A stretch of DNA of 11,178 nucleotides from positions 1 to 11,178 of the forward strand of contig CAMVIO010000045.1 of the NCBI GenBank assembly GCA_947167555.1, given 5' to 3'. A program made the translations under genes and the position numbers. The DNA is from an uncultured Selenomonadales bacterium. Its GTDB lineage: Bacteria; Bacillota; Negativicutes; Selenomonadales; Selenomonadaceae. Below the pieces are notes generated by a model. The model was not told the DNA's origin, did not search any database, and worked only from the letters and a program-made list of their open reading frames with translations. This document shows positions 6,822-11,178 of this stretch, piece by piece (position 1 is the first letter of the stretch; each line of letters begins with the position of its first letter).

Positions 6822-7103
6822 ATGATTAAGCCATTGGGCGAGCGTATTGTGGTCAAGGTGAAAGAAAAGGACATGACGACGGCGAGCGGTATCGTTCTGC
6901 CGGACACGGCGAAAGAGAAGCCTCAGGAAGGTGAGGTCGTGGCGGTCGGTACGGGCAAGATGCTCGAGTGCGGCAAAGTTGCGCCGATGGAGGTCAAGAA
7001 GGGCGATCGTGTGCTCTTCGCGAAGTATTCCGGCAACGAGGTCAAGGTGGACGACGAGGAATATCTGATTATCCGTCAGTCCGATATCCTCGCGGTTCTT
7101 TGA
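6822..7103 (+). CDS. groES: Co-chaperonin GroES (Hsp10)
   Basis: This 93-residue protein is the typical GroES length. It forms the heptameric lid of the GroEL chamber in the cytoplasm. The N-terminus IKPLGERIVVKV is characteristic. The flexible loop (about residues 15-33) holds Ile24-Val25-Leu26, the tripeptide that docks on the GroEL apical domain. The C-terminal part ends SGNEVKVDDEEYLIIRQSDILAVL, as in the family. ATG 6822 has AGGAGG at 6807-6812, nine bases upstream; an earlier in-frame TTG inside CIRCE is not a credible start. It is first in the groES-groEL operon. Confidence 0.97.
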   Translation: MIKPLGERIVVKVKEKDMTTASGIVLPDTAKEKPQEGEVVAVGTGKMLECGKVAPMEVKKGDRVLFAKYSGNEVKVDDEEYLIIRQSDILAVL

Positions 7104-7147
7104 TTTACAGACGCTTTATAATTGAGATAATGGAGGCATAACGAGAT

Positions 7148-8773
7148 ATGGCAAAGCAGATTTTGTTTGGTGAGGAAGCCCGCCGCGCGCTTGGTCGCGG
7201 CGTTGATTCGCTGGCGGACGCCGTAAAGGTGACGCTTGGCCCGAAAGGCCGCAATGTGGTTCTTGACAAGAAGTTCGGCGCGCCGACGATCACGAATGAC
7301 GGTGTGACGATCGCCCGTGACATCGAGCTCGAAGATCCGTTTGAGAACATGGGCGCGCAGCTCGTCAAGGAAGTTGCGACGAAGACGAACGACGTGGCCG
7401 GTGACGGCACCACGACGGCTACGTTGCTCGCGCAAGCGATGGTTCGTGAAGGTATGCGCAATGTCGCTGCGGGCGCGAATCCGATGGTCCTGAAGAAGGG
7501 CATCGAGATGGCGGTCAACACGCTGGTCGATGAAATCAAGAAGAAAGCGAAGACGGTCAAGGGCGACGACGTGGCGCAGGTTGCGACGATTTCCTCTTCC
7601 GACGAGACCATCGGCAAGCTGATCGCCGACGCCATGAGCAAGGTCGGCAAGGACGGCGTCATCACCTCCGAGGAGTCCAAGACGATGAAGACGGAGCTGA
7701 AGGTCGTCGAGGGCATGCAGTTCGACCGCGGCTATATCTCCCCGTACATGGTTACTGACGCGGACAAGATGGAAGCGGTTCTGAAAGATCCGTACATCCT
7801 GATTACCGACCGCAAGATTTCCACGATTTCCGACATCCTGCCGATTCTCGAAGAGGTCGTCAAGCAGGGCAAGGAACTCGTTATCATCGCGGAAGACCTC
7901 GACGGCGAGGCTCTCGCTACGCTGGTCGTCAATAAGCTGCGCGGCACTTTCAAGGCGCTGGCTGTCAAGGCGCCGGGCTTCGGCGATCGCCGCAAGGCTA
8001 TGCTGGAAGACATCGCGATCCTGACGGGCGGCACGGTCATCAGCGAGGAGCTGGGCCGCAAGCTCGACAGCGTCACGATTGCCGACCTCGGCCATGCGGG
8101 CCAGGTTCGCGCGACGAAAGACGAGACCACGATCGTGGACGGCGTCGGCGACAAGAAGGCTATCGCCGCTCGCGTTGAGCAGCTCAAGAAGCAGGTTGCC
8201 GAGACGACTTCCGACTTCGACAAGGAGAAGCTCCAGGAGCGCCTCGCGAAACTCTCCGGCGGCGTTGCCGTCATCGAGATCGGCGCCGCAACGGAAGTCG
8301 AGATGAAAGACAAGAAGCTCCGCATCGAGGACGCGCTGAACGCGACCCGCGCTGCGGTCGAGGAAGGCATTGTCGCCGGCGGCGGCACGACGTTTGTGGA
8401 CATTCTCCCGGCGCTCGATGCGCTGAAAGCGGAAGGCGACGTGCAGACGGGCATCGACATCGTCAAGCGCGCCATCGAGGAGCCGGTTCGCCAGATTGCG
8501 AACAACGCTGGCCTTGAGGGCTCGGTTGTCGTCGAGGAAGTTAAGAAGGCCGGCAAGGGCAAGGGTTTCAACGCGCTGACGGGCGAGTATGAGGATATGA
8601 TCAAGGCCGGTATCGTCGATCCGGCGAAGGTCGTCCGCTCCACGCTGCAGAACGCGGCCAGCATCGCGGCCATGGTTCTGACGACGGAGACCCTCGTCGC
8701 GGACAAGCCGGAAAAGAACCCCCCGATGCCCGCAGCAGGCGGCATGGGCGGCGGAATGCCGGGCATGATGTAA
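7148..8773 (+). CDS. groEL: Chaperonin GroEL (Hsp60)
   Basis: This 541-residue protein is the standard GroEL length. It forms the double seven-membered ring that folds proteins with ATP and GroES. Nucleotide motifs include TLGPKGRNVVLD (residues 29-40), TNDGVT (49-54) and GDGTTTAT with Asp86. The signature AAVEEGIVAGGG lies at residues 402-413. The C-terminus is the flexible Gly-Met-rich tail (GGMGGGMPGMM). GGAGG at 7132-7136 sits 11 bases before ATG 7148, slightly long but clear. The gap to groES is 44 bases with no promoter or terminator seen, so the two genes share the CIRCE-controlled message. Its codons strongly prefer G or C at third positions compared with the genes to the right, as expected for a very highly expressed gene. 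Confidence 0.98.
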   Translation: MAKQILFGEEARRALGRGVDSLADAVKVTLGPKGRNVVLDKKFGAPTITNDGVTIARDIELEDPFENMGAQLVKEVATKTNDVAGDGTTTATLLAQAMVREGMRNVAAGANPMVLKKGIEMAVNTLVDEIKKKAKTVKGDDVAQVATISSSDETIGKLIADAMSKVGKDGVITSEESKTMKTELKVVEGMQFDRGYISPYMVTDADKMEAVLKDPYILITDRKISTISDILPILEEVVKQGKELVIIAEDLDGEALATLVVNKLRGTFKALAVKAPGFGDRRKAMLEDIAILTGGTVISEELGRKLDSVTIADLGHAGQVRATKDETTIVDGVGDKKAIAARVEQLKKQVAETTSDFDKEKLQERLAKLSGGVAVIEIGAATEVEMKDKKLRIEDALNATRAAVEEGIVAGGGTTFVDILPALDALKAEGDVQTGIDIVKRAIEEPVRQIANNAGLEGSVVVEEVKKAGKGKGFNALTGEYEDMIKAGIVDPAKVVRSTLQNAASIAAMVLTTETLVADKPEKNPPMPAAGGMGGGMPGMM

Positions 8774-8790
8774 GAAACGGCGATAGTATA

Positions 8791-8851
8791 AACGCATAAA
8801 ATAGAATCCCTCCAGTTGCGGAACTTTGCGGCGGGAGGGATTTTTTGCGTG
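8791..8851 (+). repeat. Terminator-containing repeat, copy 1
   Basis: This segment and 9272-9333 are alike over about 60 bases. The shared parts are AACG-[C/T]-ATAAAATA, then an identical 19-mer (8805-8823 versus 9287-9305, starting AATCCCTCCAGTTGCGG), then a divergent loop, then GGGAGGGA, a T run and GCGTG. Conservation of loop and flank, not just stem, points to common origin rather than chance similarity of two terminators. Confidence 0.75.
8805..8846 (+). terminator. groEL intrinsic terminator (repeat copy 1)
   Basis: AATCCCTCC (8805-8813) pairs with GGAGGGATT (8834-8842) around a 20-base loop, which can form an inner AGTT/AACT stem. Six T occupy 8841-8846. It lies 31 bases after the groEL stop. 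Its sequence, including loop bases, is repeated at 9285-9328. Confidence 0.9.
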
Positions 8852-8861
8852 CGTTCTTGTC

Positions 8862-8913
8862 AGAAGGTGCGCTTTCGTGTCACAAATGGGGTATGAGAAA
8901 GTGCGCTTTCGTG
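8862..8913 (+). repeat. Short direct repeat downstream of groEL
   Basis: AGAAGGTGCGCTTTCGTG at 8862-8879 recurs at 8896-8913 with one mismatch, so the unit start-to-start distance is 34 bases. The core 13 bases GTGCGCTTTCGTG are identical, and the second copy contains the small inverted repeat GAAAG-TGCG-CTTTC. The repeats lie in the 258-base non-coding stretch between groEL and the antitoxin-like gene. They could be paired operator sites. Apart from these, the groEL terminator and a weak promoter, I see nothing else in that stretch. Confidence 0.55.
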
Positions 8914-8963
8914 CAGAATCCTGTAATGACGGGGGTGTAGCATAGTTGTTATATGCGTAGAAT

Positions 8964-8991
8964 TTGCTTGCCGCGTTTTCTTGTCAATAAT
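8964..8991 (+). promoter_or_regulatory. Possible promoter of the antitoxin-like gene
   Basis: TTGCTT (8964-8969) and AATAAT (8986-8991) are separated by 16 bases. A second -10-like TACAAT is present at 8994-8999 but has no -35 at normal spacing. Either would start transcription shortly before the ribosome binding site at 9018-9023. This is a weak prediction. Confidence 0.35.
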
Positions 8992-9031
8992 GCTACAATG
9001 AAAGAAAATGAGAGCAAGGGAGGCGCGGTTT

Positions 9032-9280
9032 ATGTTGGCGGTGGTGGGGAATTATGATGGTGAGGTCGTAAAGCCGTTGGACATTTTGTCGGCCAAACCG
9101 AATCAGCGCTTCATGATTACGGTGACAGATGGTTTTATTGATCCTGATGGATTAGCAAAATGTGAAAAACAGCAAGTCAAAATTTGGTCGTTGGCGGGAA
9201 AAATAGACATTGATGAAAAAGCTGTCAATGAATTGCGTAAGAGGAGCCGGATTTGCGGCTATATGAACCATAACGTATAA
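9032..9280 (+). CDS. Small antitoxin-like protein
   Basis: This is an 82-residue cytoplasmic protein. Its first half (LAVVGNYDGEVVKPLDILSAKPNQRFMITVTD) has the pattern 'x-V-x-G-x-Y-D-G-x-x-v-x-L-...-v-x-V-T', which I associate with small AbrB- or DUF104-like antitoxins. The second half is basic and helical (KAVNELRKRSR). No toxin ORF lies beside it on either strand, so it would be a solitary antitoxin or a different small regulator. ATG 9032 is preferred over the in-frame ATG at 9008 because GGGAGG (9018-9023) sits eight bases before it. The last three codons and the stop lie within the ~60-base repeat that brackets this gene. Function is not certain. Confidence 0.65.
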   Translation: MLAVVGNYDGEVVKPLDILSAKPNQRFMITVTDGFIDPDGLAKCEKQQVKIWSLAGKIDIDEKAVNELRKRSRICGYMNHNV

Positions 9281-9333
9281 AATAAAAATCCCTCCAGTTG
9301 CGGAAGTTCCACAGTGGGAGGGATTTTTGCGTG
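9272..9333 (+). repeat. Terminator-containing repeat, copy 2
   Basis: This is the second copy of the segment at 8791-8851, shifted by one base of indel in the A-rich part. It starts inside the last codons of the antitoxin-like gene and carries that gene's terminator. The two copies bracket about 420 bases. Confidence 0.75.
9284..9328 (+). terminator. Terminator of the antitoxin-like gene
   Basis: TCCCTCC (9289-9295) pairs with GGGAGGGA ending at 9323, extended by five A-T pairs (9284-9288 with 9324-9328) around a 21-base loop. Five T (9324-9328) complete a Rho-independent terminator. The A-tract on the left makes it partly bidirectional. It ends transcripts from the small gene just upstream. 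Confidence 0.88.
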
Positions 9334-9387
9334 TCGGATTCGTACTGACCTCCAAAAGCGAAATGCACAGCAATGGAGGCGGAGTCT

Positions 9388-9427
9388 ATAAAATAGCCCA
9401 CAATCTCAAACGCGGTTGCGGGCTATT
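9388..9427 (-). terminator. Terminator of the minus-strand MORN operon
   Basis: AATAGCCC (9392-9399) and GGGCTATT (9420-9427) form a perfect 8-bp stem, with an inner CAA/TTG pairing. Read on the minus strand, the stem is followed by TTTTAT. It lies 14 bases after the stop of the MORN-repeat gene and terminates that operon. Confidence 0.8.
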
Positions 9428-9441
9428 GCTATCCACGCTTG

Positions 9442-10443
9442 TCAATGTGCATAATCACCGTTTTTCCATTTCCCTGAATATTTCACCGTCCCGTCTTCAG
9501 CGTACAATGTACCTTCTCCATCGTGCCTGTCGTTCTTGAACTCTCCTTTATATTTTATCTTCCCTCCACGATAATACTCAACCCCATCTCCATTCTTTTT
9601 CCCGTCTTTGTAATTCCCCTCGAAAGTGAGAATATCCGCAAGGTATTGATAGCATTTCCCGTTCAATTCCCCTTCATCGAAATTGCCGCTGGACAGTTGG
9701 ACGGCAGGAACATAAACGCCGGGATAGCCTTTCATTTCGGTGTAATTGGACAAATAATACTTGTTGCCTTTGCTCGAAAACACACCTTTTTCAAATTCGC
9801 CCTCGTATTTTACAAAACTCATTTCGATTTGTCCCTTACCGGGCGGCGGAGTCGTTGGGCGTTCATATAAAATGCCGTACCCGTCATAAAGACCGTCACG
9901 GAAATGCCCGATATAGACTGGATGCGGATAATTGATGCCGCCTTTTGCGAGCATCCCGACACCGTGAGGCTTATTGTCTTTCGTTTCTCCATAATACAAG
10001 TACAGATTGCTGCCGCTGTTTGTGATGACAAATGGATTCTTGCCGAACAATTTGGCGTCTTCTTTAGCGTAGACAAATTTTGCATTCTCTAATTCCTCGG
10101 TTGTTGGAGCCCCATGGAAAGGAAGCTTTTGCCGCAACGAGGCAAATTGATGGGCTTTCGGCTGGTTTACCGCTGTGTACCAAAAGACCATGCCATTGAT
10201 GCCGCGCTCCATAGCCGTCTCAAAATCGGCGCGATTTTTCGCTTCTTCGTCGGCTTTCCGCTTTGCTTCGGCCTCTGCCGCCGCTTTTTTTTGCGCTTCT
10301 TGGTCTGCAGCAGTTTCTACCTTGGCAGTCGTTGATGTACTCTTGGAAGGCGATTTCCCTATAAAACCACAGGCTTCTAAAAGGCTTCCAATCATACCAA
10401 TAATAATCATTAACTTAATTCCGTTTTTTATGAAAGACCACAT
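9442..10443 (-). CDS. MORN-repeat putative lipoprotein
   Basis: This is a 333-residue protein. The N-terminus has basic residues, a hydrophobic stretch (residues 9-22) and LEAC with Cys25, a plausible lipoprotein signal, though Glu at the -2 position is unusual. A Ser/Thr/Lys-rich linker and an Ala/Glu/Lys coiled coil follow (about 46-80). From about residue 150 come seven MORN-type motifs (Y-x-G-x-[FYW]-x-x-[GND]-x-x-x-G-x-G pattern). They start near residues 150, 177, 213, 251, 274, 298 and 322, and the last is cut short by the C-terminus. MORN repeats form elongated beta structures that bind proteins or lipids or act as scaffolds; the substrate is unknown here. The start at 10443 is preceded by a G-rich AAGGGGGG six bases upstream. 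The gap to the upstream gene is only 15 bases, so the two are co-transcribed. Base composition is visibly more AT-rich than groEL. Confidence 0.85.
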   Translation of the reverse strand: MWSFIKNGIKLMIIIGMIGSLLEACGFIGKSPSKSTSTTAKVETAADQEAQKKAAAEAEAKRKADEEAKNRADFETAMERGINGMVFWYTAVNQPKAHQFASLRQKLPFHGAPTTEELENAKFVYAKEDAKLFGKNPFVITNSGSNLYLYYGETKDNKPHGVGMLAKGGINYPHPVYIGHFRDGLYDGYGILYERPTTPPPGKGQIEMSFVKYEGEFEKGVFSSKGNKYYLSNYTEMKGYPGVYVPAVQLSSGNFDEGELNGKCYQYLADILTFEGNYKDGKKNGDGVEYYRGGKIKYKGEFKNDRHDGEGTLYAEDGTVKYSGKWKNGDYAH

Positions 10444-10458
10444 AAAAAGCCCCCCTTT

Positions 10459-10905
10459 TTATACATAGTGCAAAAGTGCTCTTGTTTCTTTTATCAATTC
10501 TGTTATCGACTTGATCTCATTCTCTCGTGTTGTTCCCATTTTTATCAGGATACGTTTCATAGGCAAAATCAAATAAATACCCAAACCGTCCGAATCAGTC
10601 TCTTCGTATATCACATCCGTAATATCCGTATAGGGAACTTTGAGGGTATTGTCCTCCACACGGTTATGGATATAAATATTCTCGTTCGTCATCACAAACC
10701 CATCCGTTGCGCTTCCGAAAAAGGTTGCGTCATAGCAAATCATGGGGGCTTCGTCATTTCCCAGTTTAGCATAAGCATCGCAAGCGCTGGCAATCTTTTT
10801 CATAGCTTTATTGTTTGTCCCGAAAAAGTGAATATCCCTGATGTCATATTTTGTGTGCAGTTTTGAGATAGTGTCCGCAATAAATTTTAATTCCATCTTA
10901 TCCAT
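10459..10905 (-). CDS. Hypothetical cytoplasmic protein, possible PH-like domain
   Basis: This is a 148-residue protein with no signal or membrane segment. An N-terminal helical part (1-50) is followed by DATFFGSATDGFVMTNENIYIHNR (59-82) and then KVPYTDITDVIYEE. This order, 'G-x-x-x-G-F-x-[ML]-T-x-x-x-[IL]-Y', then an 'I-x-Y-x-D-I' strand, further strands, and a closing helix (IKSITELIKETRALL), is typical of bacterial PH-like/GRAM-type domains. I offer it as a fold guess only. ATG at 10905 is chosen because GGAG (complement of 10914-10917) lies eight bases upstream, while the longer in-frame start at 10974 would overlap the preceding ORF. It lies between the 53-residue ORF and the MORN gene in one operon. 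Confidence 0.75.
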   Translation of the reverse strand: MDKMELKFIADTISKLHTKYDIRDIHFFGTNNKAMKKIASACDAYAKLGNDEAPMICYDATFFGSATDGFVMTNENIYIHNRVEDNTLKVPYTDITDVIYEETDSDGLGIYLILPMKRILIKMGTTRENEIKSITELIKETRALLHYV

Positions 10906-10927
10906 CGTTATCGCTCCTTTCCGTATG

Positions 10928-11089
10928 TTATGCAATATCAAGGTCGTACAAGACTTCCTTGATTTTCTTTGCATTATTCTTATTAAGGTAGACCGTCAAA
11001 CTGTCGCCCAAACTTGCAATGGTCATTTTGTGTCCATAGCTTCCCCATGTAACGTGAATCTTTTTTAATGAAAATTCATGCACTAGCAT
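10928..11089 (-). CDS. Small 53-residue ORF, first gene of the MORN operon
   Basis: ATG at 11089 opens 53 codons ending TAA at 10928-10930. The peptide (MLVHEFSLKKIHVTW... ...NNAKKIKEVLYDLDIA) has alternating strands and a final amphipathic helix, a reasonable folded-protein pattern. It ends 22 bases before the next start. The ribosome binding site is weak: AGGG is adjacent to the ATG, and better spaced for a GTG at codon 3 that would give 51 residues. The same frame stays open through the upstream stem-loop and the intron to the window edge. That part is probably not coding, but it means the ORF could also be the 3' remnant of a longer gene separated from its start by the intron. No family recognised. 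Confidence 0.5.
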   Translation of the reverse strand: MLVHEFSLKKIHVTWGSYGHKMTIASLGDSLTVYLNKNNAKKIKEVLYDLDIA

Positions 11090-11093
11090 CCCT

Positions 11094-11124
11094 AGCGGCT
11101 TGCTTTGTATATAAAGCAGCCGCT
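11094..11124 (+). other. Stem-loop at the intron insertion site
   Basis: AGCGGCT (11094-11100), one bulged T, GCTTT (11102-11106), a 6-base loop, then AAAGC and AGCCGCT (11113-11124) make a 12-bp stem. It ends six bases before the intron's first G. Group IIC introns characteristically insert just 3' of such stem-loops, commonly terminators. The T-run expected of an intact terminator is not visible here, possibly because the intron separates it from the stem. It also overlaps the region where the minus-strand operon's promoter would be expected. Confidence 0.7.
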
Positions 11125-11130
11125 TGTTGG

Positions 11131-11178
11131 GTGCGCCCGGCGGCGCACGTTTCTAACCGGTGAAAGACCGGAATCTGC
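11131..11178 (+). mobile_element. Group II intron, class C, 5' end (continues beyond window)
   Basis: The last 48 bases begin with GTGCG, the group II intron 5' consensus. They fold as GTGCGCC-CGGC-GGCGCAC (11131-11148), then TTTCTAA, then CCGGT-GAAAG-ACCGG (11157-11171), then AATCTGC. From memory this order and much of the sequence match domain I of the Oceanobacillus iheyensis group IIC intron, which starts GUGUGCCCGGC, continues to GGGUGCA, then GUCUAUA, then a GGG-UGAGAGU-CCC hairpin and GAACUG. The position directly after a stem-loop is also typical of class C. The catalytic domain V, the reverse transcriptase ORF and the 3' boundary lie outside the window, so activity cannot be judged. 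Confidence 0.82.

Noticed and set aside
7076..8797. A 573-codon open frame antisense to groEL
   Set aside because: It mirrors groEL almost exactly and arises from the strong G/C third-position bias of groEL codons. Its translation is Arg/Leu/Asp-rich low-complexity sequence with no ribosome binding site.
8862..8913. A short CRISPR array
   Set aside because: Only two repeat copies of 18 bases with a 16-base spacer are present, with no further repeats and no cas genes in the window.
9327..9539. A 70-codon plus-strand ORF between the small gene and the MORN gene
   Set aside because: It begins inside a terminator, crosses the opposing terminator and overlaps the 3' end of the MORN gene. No ribosome binding site and no protein-like pattern.
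10841..11068. A 75-codon plus-strand ORF near the right end
   Set aside because: It lies antisense to the 53-aa and 148-aa genes, which have better starts and operon spacing. It has no ribosome binding site.
11094..11137. Possible integron attC site: a stem-loop followed by TTGTTGGGT, which fits the GTTRRRY core
   Set aside because: No matching inverse core is seen on the left arm, no cassette-like repeats are present, and the GGGT overlaps the intron's own GTGCG start. The group IIC intron reading explains the bases better.

Overview
The window looks like chromosome of an anaerobic, low-to-mid GC Firmicute with strong AGGAGG-type ribosome binding sites. It is most likely a member of the Negativicutes (Selenomonas-like). 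The support is a gap-pgk-tpiA-gpmI glycolytic cluster, a CIRCE-controlled groES-groEL operon, a flagellar-cap-like gene and the 3' end of a SCIFF-type radical SAM maturase gene. The taxonomic call is inference from gene content and style, not from a database match.

Layout. 2-151: last 49 codons of a radical SAM/SPASM protein, probably the SCIFF (ranthipeptide) maturase. 167-5054: a promoter followed by gap, pgk, tpiA and gpmI, covering glyceraldehyde-3-phosphate to 2-phosphoglycerate. A strong intrinsic terminator lies between gap and pgk, and a weaker hairpin between tpiA and gpmI. Enolase, which often ends this operon in Firmicutes, is missing. In its place (5068-5703) is a gene for a secreted protein of unknown function, followed by a bidirectional terminator. 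5783-6574 (minus strand): a protein whose central part resembles only the C-terminal region of the flagellar cap protein FliD. 6715-8846: promoter, perfect CIRCE operator, groES, groEL and terminator.

8847-9333 is a small accessory segment: a 13-base direct repeat and an 82-residue antitoxin-like gene. Its terminator is a near copy of the groEL terminator, so the segment is bracketed by two copies of a ~60-base repeat. 9388-11089 is a more AT-rich minus-strand operon of three small genes: a 53-residue ORF, a 148-residue protein with a possible PH-like fold, and a MORN-repeat lipoprotein. Its function is unknown. At the right edge, immediately after a 12-bp stem-loop, the last 48 bases match the 5' end of a bacterial group IIC intron; the intron continues outside the window.

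How it fits together: the left two thirds is housekeeping (central glycolysis and heat-shock folding). The right part, from the groEL terminator onward, is accessory, with repeat-bracketed and retroelement-associated boundaries and genes of unrecognised function. The best candidates for something undescribed are the MORN/PH-like/53-aa operon beside the intron and the orphan FliD-C-like protein.
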